Of a stretch of 41,524 nucleotides of DNA, positions 10,896 to 22,000 are shown piece by piece. Source of the DNA: Gonium pectorale (Eukaryota; Chlorophyta; Chlorophyceae; Chlamydomonadales; Volvocaceae); NCBI GenBank assembly GCA_001584585.1, contig LSYV01000015.1, positions 264,016 through 305,539 of the forward strand, given 5' to 3'. A program made the position numbers and the translations under genes. Below the pieces are notes generated by a model. It saw nothing but the letters and a program-made list of their open reading frames with translations. It ran no database searches and was not told the origin of the DNA. How positions within the stretch are numbered: position 1 is the first letter of the stretch; every line of letters begins with the position of its first letter.

Positions 10896-13800
10896 CTAAC
10901 CTTGTTCTGCCAGGGCCTCCTCCATCAACACCATTTCAGGTCCGCCGCTGATTGCAGAACGCGGCCGGAGGGACGGCTCGTCGTGCCATGCCGCGATGCT
11001 CAGCTCCGAGTCCGCGCCGGGGCCATCAGCGCCCGGCACGGCGTGCGACTCCACCAGGCCTCGCCGAGCGTGGCCTCCTCTCAGCCTGGGCAGAACATGC
11101 CACAGCGATAGGGAGGTGCTCCGCGGAGAGCAAGAGGAGCTACGCCCCATTGCAGCAGACCCCAGGGCGGTCAGCAGACGGCTCGCGAGCAGCCGCGGCG
11201 CTCCTGCATATGCGCCCGGGTGCTTGTCCTCCGCGACCCCAGCAGAGCCTACCCAGGGTGCGGTGAGGGCTGCGGCGCTGCCGGCGCCCGCGCCATTCGA
11301 GCTCGTGTCCAAGGACAGCGCGAGCACGTCACTGAGGTACTCCGATGAGACGTTGGTGACCGCCCTTCGAAAGCAAACCGCCCCGTTGGACCCGCGCTCG
11401 CCTGCTTCGGCTGCTACCTCTGCGGATACCTCAGACACGTCCTGTACGGTCGCCGCGCGAGACACAGGGCCAGCACTGGAATCCACGCCGGCCCCCGACA
11501 CTGGACTCGCGGATGCCAGCTGTGAGTTGGGGGCCTTGCTGAGCGCGGCCACGGCGATTGTGACGGCTGCCACGGCCAGCGCCGCCACGGCGACCTCCGA
11601 CGGCCCTGGAGTGCGTCTCTCTGGCAGCTGCGGTCCGGCCGGCGCGGGCGAGTGCGGCCTGGGGGCGGCCTCGCCGCAGGCGGCCTGGACTGAGCCGCTG
11701 CTGCCATCGCAGTGCGGGCAGCGCCGCTCGCTGAGCGCGGCGCTCCATGCGCTGGCCCCGGTGGCCGTACTTGGCATGCTGCGCGTGCCGCGGCCGCATG
11801 ACGCCGTCAAGGCCGCGTCGCAGCAGCATTCCGTCTGCGAGTTCCAGCTGTGACCCGATCCGGTGGCCGCCCTCAAGTGACCGGGCCCAGTGCGGCTCGA
11901 GCAGGCCTGCGGGTGTCGCAGGAGGTGCGCCAGGGCGCCGTAGTGGCCTCCGCCTCTTCCTGGGCCGCCTCCTCCGCCCCCGACTCCTCCTCCGCCTTCT
12001 CCGCCCCCTCGGCATGTGCCGCTGTAGCCGCATCCGCACATCGCGATGCTGTTGTTACTGTTACTGCAATTACGGCTACTGATGGTTCCGCTCGAATTGC
12101 AGCGGGGGCCGGGGGTGGACTTCCAGGGTCGACCACCCTCTGCCATCTCCCCGTTGTCTGCTGGTCCAATTACCGCGAGCGCCCCCGACCCGGGGCTGGC
12201 ACAGCGCGAGTCACCCGCCGCGCGTTGCCGGTCCCGCGACGGCCGTTTGAATCCCGCCGACGTCTCCTTGCCGTGCGGCGGCTTCCTGTGCATCGTCGGC
12301 GCGGAGCCCGCCCGTTGGCACGCTCCCATATCGTTGCTCGCACCCCTAGTCCGCTGCGAAACGGCGGTTCGCGCGGGCAGCAGCGCTCGCTCTCCCTGCG
12401 GCGAACCCGACACGCCGCTGCACCCACCGAGTCCGTCATTGGGCATGGGCGCGGCCGGAAGACGCCGATTTGAGGCGGCTGACATGGCCGGGTCCGGGGC
12501 CGCGCGCGGCCACGTGAAGCTCGCGGACACGTGGGCGCGATGCCCCACCGAACCCGCACGCTGCCCCAGCGTGTACGAGGAGTGCCGTGGAGGCGGCACC
12601 GCTTCCGCCCCGCTCGATTGCCGCTCCGCCATGTCGATGCAGGTGCGGCCGGCACTCACGCCCCTGTCAGGGCGGACAGATCCGAAACTGGGCAGCATGG
12701 CTCCTGGCCGGTCTGCAGCCGCGCCAGTGAGGGGGCGCTTGCGGGAGTCGGCGGACTCCTCTGCCTGGCACGCCGGGGCCTCCGCACCCAACATCCGCGC
12801 CAGGTGAGACCACTGGGATTTTGACGGCTGGGATGCGGTCCACGCCGCTTCCAACTCAGCGTCAGGCCCGTCCTGCGGCATGAGCGGCGAGTAGTCCACG
12901 GCGGAGTACGATCCAAAGCACTCGGCCAGCAGGTTGACACCCTTGCGCCGCGGCTGGGCGCCCATGTCCCGCAGCAGCTGCAGGGAGATAAGAGAATGGT
13001 TCATTGCTTGGTACCAGTATGGTGTGACGTCGGCGCATAGGTGTGCTGCGCCGCTATTTCCCGGCCGTCGTGTGACGTCGGCGGATAGGTGTGCTGCGCC
13101 GCTATTTACCGGCCGTCGTTGTACTAACCTGGTCGTGGTACTGCATTCCGTACAGCATCAGCACTGCACCGCGACCCCGCTGCGCCGGCATAACCTGGCG
13201 TCGCCAGTGCTGCTGCGCGCGGACGTCCGCCGCCATCTCCGCCGGGCACGGCAGCGTGACGCGGCCTGACAGCACGTGCGACAGCCACAGGGCCTGGAGG
13301 CCGTGCGTCAGGATGTTGCTGTAGGTGCTGACCTGGGGGCATGTAGTCGAAAGAGAGGCCGTTCTGTAACCTTTGCCAAGAGGAACTCGGTATGTGTTCT
13401 ACATGCTAAGGACCTCTCCGCTTCCCTGTCTATCACACACGTGGCCCTCCCAAGCGATACCCTCAGAGCCAAAGTGGTCCTTTCACCCCTCACTTGTCAT
13501 TCGGTACTGGTCTCCAGAGCGCTATATGTGAGAATCCTCCCGCGGTCATTCCGCCCTCACCTCGCTCCCCACGAAGGCCAGGTGCGGCACGCCGGGCGGT
13601 ATGCAGTTGCGGTAGAGGTACAGCCCGTCCTTCTGGAGCCCCAGGCGGGAGCGGATATCCCCGTCGAAGTACTCGTACGTCTTCTCGTACCCCGTGCAAA
13701 ATAGCACAACGTCAGCCGGCAGGAAATTGCCGTCCTGCGGAGGTATGCAGGTCGGTATGCATGGCGTGAGGAAGGCCAACGCATACCGTACATTGCAATC

Positions 13801-16518
13801 CTCGACACACCACACACGTCACCGTCTGCTGAAGCACATATGGGGACACGGCGCTGCATAGGAGCTGTGGCATTGGTGAAAGGACTAGTGCATGCCGTAA
13901 AGCACGGGCAAGTCGCAACAGGCCCCCGACACAGGCACCTGCAGGATGACTCCATTGCGAACGAAGCTGTTGATCTCGCCTGCGGGGCACGGCAGGGAAC
14001 CGTGAGGCAGCTGCTGAAATGGAGGGATTCCACTTCGTGCGGAGCCGCAACTTACCACCAGCCACCAACGATGGCCGACTGTGCCAAGTAGACAGACGCA
14101 TCAAGGCAATGGACTAGGTAGGAAATGCAAGACTAGGTAGGAGGTGAAGGGACACCGCCGCGCGCTCATCCTACATGTTCTCACCCCGGAGGCTGGTGAA
14201 GCCGTCGCTGGACAGGAACCGGGTGTAGCTGTCCTCCAGCACCTGTCCGCCGTAGAAGAGGTCCGCGGGCAGGCCCACCCTGGGCCGCATCTCCTTCGTG
14301 ATCCTGAACTTGCAGCCCACAAAGCCCTGAAGACAGCCACAGCAGCGCGCCAGGTTGAGCGCAGCCCGGTTGAGTGCAGCCAACGAAACAGGGCTTAGCT
14401 GTGGAACGTGAGGACGCATCTGCGGCTACGGCAACCTCCAGGCTGCCTCCGTGAAAGGTGGGCGCTGCCCTAAACGTCACATCAAGCGGGGTGTCTGTTC
14501 GCTAGGAAAGGGGAGAGACGACCATAAGTACAACTCTGTGGGTATGGGCGAACGTTCATGGCATGCCGACTGCGCAACAGCCCCATACCCTCAATAACCG
14601 CATACCTGCATGGTCTTCCAGAACAGGCGCTTGAGCGGCTGTGCCACGACGTCCAGTGCCCGCGAGCCCCGGCCGGCTGCGGAAGTGGCGCGGCGGAGTA
14701 GGGCGGTCGATGTATGGTCAAGCATTTCAAGCAGTTTGACACGAACCAGCCCATTTACTCACCGGTATAGTACGGCGGCAGCATGGCGGGCGTGGCCCGG
14801 TTGAAGAGCAGGCTCCGGATGCCGATGCCCAGGATGCTCCGCGGCATGGGCCAGTGCGCCTGGCGGTAGAGCATGGTGACGCTGGCGGCTGTGCGGCTGG
14901 CCACCAGGCTGCACACGCAGTCCAGGGCGGTCTTGCCGGCGCCCACGATCAGCACGCGCCGACCCCGGACGATGGACATGTCGACGAAGTCCTTTGCGTG
15001 CAGCTGCTTCCCCGCGAAAGCATCCGCGCCCTGCCACGATAGGAGCCGCAGAAGCACATTGAGGTGTCGGGCCTTTCATGACACACAAACGCACTGCGCA
15101 CAAGGTGCGAGCGTCAGCATTGTCAGACTGAAGCCCACCTACACGATACAGATACAGATTACAGGCTCCCCAGAGGGGCTGCACGCCACACGAGCCGACC
15201 CGCCATAGCAGAGTGGGTGAAACACCCGTTGTCTTAGCCGTGAGGCCCAGAACACGAAACACAAAGAGCGCAACATGACACACACACCAACTTGGCGCTG
15301 TGAGGACACGTATGCAAACACGAAGCCGATACGGAGCGATGCGTAGATGGCGCCTACCGTGTAACGGGGGATGAAGGGGGAGCTGTACATGCCGGTGCAG
15401 ATCACCGCATAGTCAACACGAACCTGCGGTACAGCGGGGTACATCTACGTTTGCCTGGGGTCTGCCGGAACATGAACCGTCTCTTTACATCCGTGTACGA
15501 CTTGTGTCGCACGGCAGCGGATGCAGCACGCAGCCTTCGATTTTCGCTCGGGGCATCCAGCGTGTGGAACCGGCACCTCATTCTGAGTTTAGGAGGGGAA
15601 GCAAGACAGTGTTGCATAACGGCATGTGACGCAAGCCCTCCCCGTGCTTGTGTGACCAAAGCCGCTCACCTTGTAGAACTTCTCCCTCGCGCTGTCGCAG
15701 TACACCGCCTCCCACTTGCAGCTGCCCGGGTGCCACCGCAGCCGCAGCACCTTGCTGTTCAGCCGTATGTGGCGCATCAGCCCAAAGTGCTCCGCGTACG
15801 CCCGGATGTACTGCTGCACCTGCTGGCCCGTGGGGTAGTCGCTGAGCGGCCGCAGCTCCTCGGGCCACAAAAAGTCGGGGAACTGGTATGTGCGCCACGG
15901 GACTGCGGGAAGGCACGGTAAGCCAAATCGGCAAGGCTCAGAGCCACGACAGGGCAGGACACGGCAGCATGGAGCATCTAACCCGACCTTCAGGAAAGTG
16001 TCTCAATGGGATATCGGTAGCAACAAGCTGCCCGTTGCGATGGATCGGGAGTGTTGGACTACCTCCAGTTCCCCAAGTTGGATGGGTGGTTGTCGCCCCG
16101 GGTCCTGGCAAGACCGTTAAGAACACCACACAGGCGTCCCGCACACCTTGGATTCCGTACCCCACATAGTTGCTGGCCCACACGCCTCCGATGTCCTTGC
16201 TCGCCTCCAGGATCAGAACCTGAAGTAAAAAGTAATGAAGGGCCCGCGACCTTAACATCCCTCGGAAGGACATAACTGGCAGGACAGGCAGGTACTTCAT
16301 AACATCCTGTCGGACAATATGCCCAAGTTACCAACCCACACGCAACCCACGGACGCCTCGTTCGCCGAACCGCACACCTGGTACCCTATCCGCTGCAGGT
16401 GGCGCGCCGCTTGCAGGCCAGCTACCCCAGCGCCAACAACCAGGCAGGTTCGCGGCTTCCCATGTTGCACGTTGGGGTCGGGAATGAGGGCCGCATCAGT
16501 TCCGGCGGCTCGCTCCAT
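10896..16518 (-). CDS. Flavin-containing monooxygenase with long C-terminal tail (copy B)
   Basis: Tandem paralogue of the gene at 4106-9124, with the same predicted chemistry (FAD- and NADPH-dependent oxygenation, substrate unknown). Modelled exons: 16518-16378, 16219-16147, 15902-15670, 15423-15358, 15030-14763, 14676-14606, 14326-14185, 13979-13939, 13734-13561, 13332-13129, 12977-10896. All junctions keep phase and give 1164 residues. Motifs: FAD site GAGVAG at 29-34, E52 with GGVW at 58-61, CTGMYSSP in exon 4, FMO signature FAGKQLHAKDF at 176-186, NADPH site GAGKTA at 201-206, CTGYEKTY at 358-365. Two extra residues (Val-Cys) follow the NADPH loop relative to copy A. The core ends near residue 500. 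The last exon adds about 660 residues rich in Ala, Gly, Ser and Pro, including a poly-Gly run. The N-terminal ATG is the only one close to the FAD site. Copy B also has one intron that copy A lacks. Confidence 0.86.
13022..13117. repeat. 48-bp tandem duplication in FMO copy B intron 10
   Basis: Units 13022-13069 and 13070-13117 differ at two bases. They lie in the intron between exons 10 and 11, just downstream of the exon 10 donor. This is the intron equivalent to the one holding the 85-bp duplication in copy A, but the repeated sequence is different. Confidence 0.93.
15147..15256. repeat. Dispersed repeat copy in FMO copy B intron 4
   Basis: This block shares ordered words with 41136-41262 in the same orientation: AGATTACAGGCTCCCCAGAG, then CCACACG, then CCATAGCAGAG, then ACACCC, then TTAGCCGT, then CCCAGAAC and CGAAAC. 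I estimate 70-80% identity by eye over about 110 bp, with small gaps. It may be a short non-autonomous element or other interspersed repeat. I cannot see target-site duplications. Confidence 0.7.
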
Positions 16519-19057
16519 CGCTACAATGTGTGAGCCTCTAATGCGGCTTCAATACTCGTCTACAAGCAACGACACGGCTCCTGCATTCAGGGGAAAGGGC
16601 GAGGGCGGCACTCGGTTCCGACATAGTCAACGGCAGGTGGGCTAGAAGTCCATGTTCTCTTGTAAGTGGATAGGGTCTTTGCCCGCGCTTTGCAGAGCAA
16701 GCCCCGCACGCGAAACCAAGAACGCCCCAACACTGCTCTGCCCCAACACCTCCCATCATCCCACCTTTTAAATGAAATGCAGCGAGACAGTTTCGCTCTC
16801 TGTTGCTGATGTGTGTGCCTGCGTCTCCGCGTCGTCATCGCCATGTACCTCAAGGTGTCCTTTCGTCGCCCTGAGCAACCTCTATAGATCGCTTCATGTA
16901 GCCGGTGCCATGATATAAATGGATATGTTAAGGCATCACCTTATGAATGGAACAGCCGTAACTGAGTAACTGTCGAAACGGCTGTGGCTTCACTTTCTAC
17001 GTATTTATGTGCGTTGCATCACAGGCTCTGGTCGCAGCCGTAAACGGTGCAGTCACATACAAGTTGTTGTACGTCATCAATTACGAATCCCTCCTTTGGG
17101 CTGCCGCTGGCTCCACGCGATGCTGACGCAGTAACGGACTTGCGCTGAACACTGACGTAAACTATGCGAGCAGCATGTCTATCAAGGTCTTCCAATCGTG
17201 GGCTTCCCCAGCTCGCCTGCCCCAAGATAGCCTAGAGTTTTGCAGCACCTCAGCATCGTCCTGCAGCTTTTTTCTTTCAGAAACGCGCAGAGAAGGAGGA
17301 TGCACGCCTCTACGGTCAAACGCACTGGAAGTTGATACATTTCCAGTAGGTGGGCGGTACACAAAGCTATTGAGCCACCACCCGACCCATCCCCAGATAG
17401 CAGTTTATCAGCTTAACAGGGTCTTTCGAGATTTCATTTGTCGTTTCATGCTGCGGTCGAGGGTATATGTAGACATGGCGGAGTAGTGCAGAAGCGGGCC
17501 AAAGCACTTCCTCCCCAGGACTAGGGAGCAGAAGGATCAATCAAGAATTAGGAGCAGTATGCCACGCGGTCATGAAGCGTGGGTAGGTGTACGCCAGCGG
17601 CTCCTACGGAACAAGCACCGGTTGGGGGGAAAAAAAGGGAAACGACCACAAGGCAAGCGAAGGGCCCAAGAGTGCAGGCGGTGGTCTGTAACTTCGATCC
17701 CCACCGCTTGCAGGGTCACAGGCAGAACAATAAACAAACAGGAAACCGGCCACCATTACAAGACGGAGGCTGCAACCGAGGAAGGGCAGGGGACACACAA
17801 AACACATGACACGGCTGGTGGACAAGTGGCGCCGATGCTTTACTGAGATGTCGATCTTCGGGACATAGAGCCGTACGCCGTCCGGTCTGTTGGCGAGAAA
17901 GCGGCGTGGCTCCTGGCTCGTCCGCAAGCCCCTGCCTTGGGGTCGGTCATACAGCATTCCGGAAAGCCTTGATGGCGGGGTGGGAGCATGAGCAGCTGCA
18001 TGCGCAGCCCGAGTCCTACCCATCCAATGGGAAGCAGCCTGGTATTCAGATGGCGAAGTATACGCATTGGAGGATGCTACCGTTCAAGGATGGGGCAGCT
18101 GTCTCCTGGCTGCCGCATGCGTGCACCCATAGCACTAGTGGTCCAGGAGTGGTCAGCGCAAAAGTATTCCAGTACTTGGTTTGGCCATACTTTGGGCCTC
18201 CGGCTCGTCTGGGTTTGTTACTTGTAGGTAGCGCGCCTACAGCGTGTAACATACAACAACGATGCTCCGCCACAGCAGCTGTTCAAGGACAGAAGCTCGT
18301 GCACTTGGGGTGCACGTCGCCGCGGCATGGTGGAAACATGTGGCAGTGAGCAAGGGGAACCGTTTACTCGTCGCTGGTATGGTGCCTGCCAGACCGAGGT
18401 CCGCGAATGCCTAACATGGGGCCAAGGATGCCATTACTGCCAGGGAGACAAGAGCACCTCCTAGGCACTTCACGGGGCAGGGCAAGCAGGGCAAGCGGCC
18501 AGCGTAACAGAGCTCCACCGATGTCTGGTGTGACCATCGGATGCATTACCGGTAGACGCCAGTTCAAGGGTCAGCCGCACAACCTTAGGTACTGGCGCAC
18601 AACACCTCAGAAAACACCAGCCTGACAGACAGCTCGAAGCAGGACACATGGGCTCGGTCCATGCCCTTTTGTGCGTAGGCACATATTTCTGTAAACTAAA
18701 GGGTGCGCTCAATGAAACCGGGCAAGGATGTACATACGCTCACCAACGCAATTCATGCCATCCTTTCTAGCGGTTATTCGCTCGCTTCAGGCGCTGTTCC
18801 CAAAGCGCACGCTCCTCCCTGACCCTCCCGCGCGTGCATTACCGTGAACAACCGCACATTGACATTCTCCCGGCGAAGCCACGCATACAACACTTGCCCT
18901 GTTGTTAGCTCCCTCCGCCCCTATCATGCTTTGGCATCCAATATGCCGGGCTTGCAGTTTAGCAATGGAATCCGGGGAGGTGCCGAACCCACAACAGACC
19001 AGGGAGGCAGCCGGCCCCAGTAGAAAATGTCGTACCCCGTACGAGCGAGCATAGCTA
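16519..19057. other. Gene-free stretch upstream of FMO copy B
   Basis: No reading frame here is convincing on either strand. The left end should hold the minus-strand promoter of FMO copy B. A TATA-like ATTTATATCA on the minus strand lies at about 16911-16920, some 390 bp before the ATG; this is weak evidence. The right end should hold the 3' untranslated region of the coiled-coil gene ending at 19058, but no TGTAA lies close to that stop. Confidence 0.45.
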
Positions 19058-22000
19058 TTAGCCCCCCACCAAGGGTTTGAGCTTGTTGTTAAGCAATTGC
19101 AGATCGGCAGATGCCTGGCCCAGAAGCTGCATCAACGGATGGGGCGCAGGCATGGACCCGAACTGTGCAGGAACACTGCCCGTGCCTGAGCCGAGGCCGG
19201 TGGCATGCATCTCTGAACCTGTGGATTGCCGTACGGGCGCCACATGGCAATCAGCGTTGCGTGCTGCAGATGTGCCCCCTTTCAAACGCTCGGACGCCCC
19301 GCCTTCACCTTCGCCAGCGGTATGGCTTCGTGTTTTGTCCGGCAAGCTGCTTGTTGCGGTGTCGTTGCCGGATGCTTTCCTCCGCATTACATCTCGCAGG
19401 ACCTTGAGATCAGCTTCTGGCCCCGCGCCCTGCTGCCTGGTCTGCGCAGGTTCTGAAGGCCAATGGTCTCCCGCAAGCGACTGGCGCGTGCTCAGCTCCA
19501 GCCTCACCACAAGCCCTGCCTTGTCCCCGCAACCATCCGCTGCGGCCCGGGCCGCAGGTGGCAGTTCGCAGGGCTCGCCCGCCGCTGCCACCAGGTGCCG
19601 CGGAGACACGTGGAGCTCACCGTGCAAGTTGCCCCGCAACTCCAAGACCATAATCTCCTCCTTATCCGCTGCCTCGGCAGCAGCAGGCAGGGCCCTCCCC
19701 TCTACCACCATGGCCTCCGGCAGCTGCCCGTCTGATGGCGGATCAGACGTTGTCTGCATACGGTTGGGCGGCTGCTGGGGTAGCTGGTGACGCTGTAGTC
19801 TTTGCTCTCGAAGTCGCTGTAGGGCCGATGCCGCTGTGTCCAGTGCGCCCCCGCCAGATCGCCTCGCGCCGGCTGCCTGTGACGCGGCGGCCCTGTCGGG
19901 CCTGTTTGGGTCCTCCTGGGGGCCCGTCAGCCAGCCTGACAGCGTAGGCCTGCCATTGCCAGCGCCGCCGCTGCTCTTAATGGCAGCGCCACGCAACGGC
20001 GCGACTGAATTGGACGCAACTGATGAAGGGGGAAGGACCTGGCTGGAGTGCTGCCGCGAAAGAGAGCCGCTGACACTCTCCTCCGGCTGGAGGCCACGAG
20101 CAAAGGTCGGTTCTTCCAAGAGCTCGGGGCGGCTTCCTTGCCACGGGCCTACCGCAGAGCGGCCGCCGGTTGCCCCGTGAGACAAGTCTGATCTGTAGTC
20201 ACGCACGGCGTCCTGGCCGGCCGCAGTCGGCGCGGAGATTGCGCTTGAGCTGGCCTCCGCGTCCAACTTTGCCTCTACGGCAGCGGCCTTCCCATGTTGC
20301 TGTAGGGATGCGCGATACGCGTCATGCGCTCCCTGGTCTTGGTGCGACCTCGACGGCTGAGACACAGATGGCGGTTCAGCCACAGGCGAGTCGCGGAGGT
20401 TTGCGAGCAGCGTTGAGATGGGTGACAAGGCTTCCACCTTGTCCGGTGAGGCGTTCAAGGAACTAATCCGCAAGGCGCTGACACGCGGGGCCACTGATGC
20501 GCGCGGATGCGGAGAGGCTCGGTCGACGGCAGCGCTGGTTGCCGGAGCTGTCTGGCGCCGAGGCGCTGGCCGTCCGGACGTCGGCCCCAGCAGTGGCAAT
20601 GTCTTGCGGACGCACGGGCTCTGCCCGCTGGGACAGGGAAAGATAGGTGGAGGAAGAGGAAGCGGTGGTCAGAGACAAGGGGTTGCGCAGCCAAGGGATG
20701 AGGAAGATGCCATCTGGATCAGGCAGTTGATCAGTAACCCGTCGGTTTCCTTACGGAACGTAGCGTAGTAAATGGAAACCGAGGTTTTCAGCGTTCCACG
20801 GTAGTGCACCCACACGGGTGCACGGCTTATGTGTCTTAAGGGAAGTGTGAAGTCGGTGTAGGCCATTCTCGCCGATTACAACGTAGCAGGGTAAGTGCTT
20901 GTTCCGAGGTTCTAGTGGCTTGGAAAGCCTCCATATCAGGCCTCGGGATAACGCCACCCAGGCGCCCCCTGCGGTGAATATGAACGCTTTCTCTGCTTGT
21001 ACTCTTTGAAGCTGTGCGTGTGTGTTTGGACCGGACTGGTCTTTGGCGTGTCAGATTTGACTGGTTGTCACGGGGTTTGGGTTGGCTTACAACGGGAGTG
21101 GCAATGCTGGAAACAATGCAAACCAATCAAGGGTGCATCCCACATCATCCACTACTTGCGGGTTCGCCCCTTGTTGTACCGGCCGTCGTCACAGCCTAAT
21201 CCGGGGTGTACCCTGCCCTCCGTCCCCTTTCCCAGCCTGACAGCACTTGTACATAGGCCTTGTTTTCGAGGGCGGCTTTATTACCACCAGCACGCAACAG
21301 CCTTCCCGCTAGTTCATGGCCCTCACCTGCCGGTCACAGTGCCAGAGACCGAGCCATGCGAGGACTCCGCGGTGACCCCACTTGAAGCGACGCGCCCACT
21401 CGCTTTGGACCCGTACCAAGCTGCGCGCGCGGATTGTGCAGCCCCACGCTGCTGCCGCGCCACTGCAGTCCTTGCAGCTGCGCCGCTTGGAGGTCCCCCG
21501 CGCCCGGCATATGAGCCCTCAGCGGTGGATGGGCGCCCTGCCGCGCAGCTCTCAAGGCGACGCGATGCTGCCGCTGTGGACACCTGGGCCGACCGTGCAC
21601 TCTGGGGGCTCCTCACGCTAGCGCTCATCCTCAGAAGCTGCTGCAAGACCGCCGTGCCGCTCCCAGTGGAGGCTGCCGTTCCGGCTGAGGCAGCTGCCGG
21701 GGCCGGTGCTAGGCGCTCAGGCTCTGCTGTGTTGGTGGCCGCATTGCCAGGCACCGTCGGGTGCGGCGGGTGAAGGGCGCAGCGCAGCACGTGGCCCAGC
21801 AGGTGGGTCGGCAAGGGCTCCCGCGGGGACTCCTCCTCGTCCGCTCCCGTGCGCCTTTCCTTCCGCCCGAAGGAGCGGGACCGCTCAGACGAGTCGCAAG
21901 TACCACGCTGCTCACGCTCGCATGGCCCCCAAGCTTGCGAGGCCCCATCCGCCTCCAGAGACGAAGGCGGACCATGCCCCGCTGCAACGGCCCGACCCTG

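Noticed and set aside
17685..17715. tRNA-like TTCGATCC word with flanking hairpin
   Set aside because: The 7-bp stem GCGGTGG/CCACCGC has no matching acceptor, D-arm or anticodon arm around it.
19077..19790. 237-codon plus-strand open frame
   Set aside because: It is antisense to the last exon of the coiled-coil gene, which joins in phase to the upstream exons; no motif is seen.
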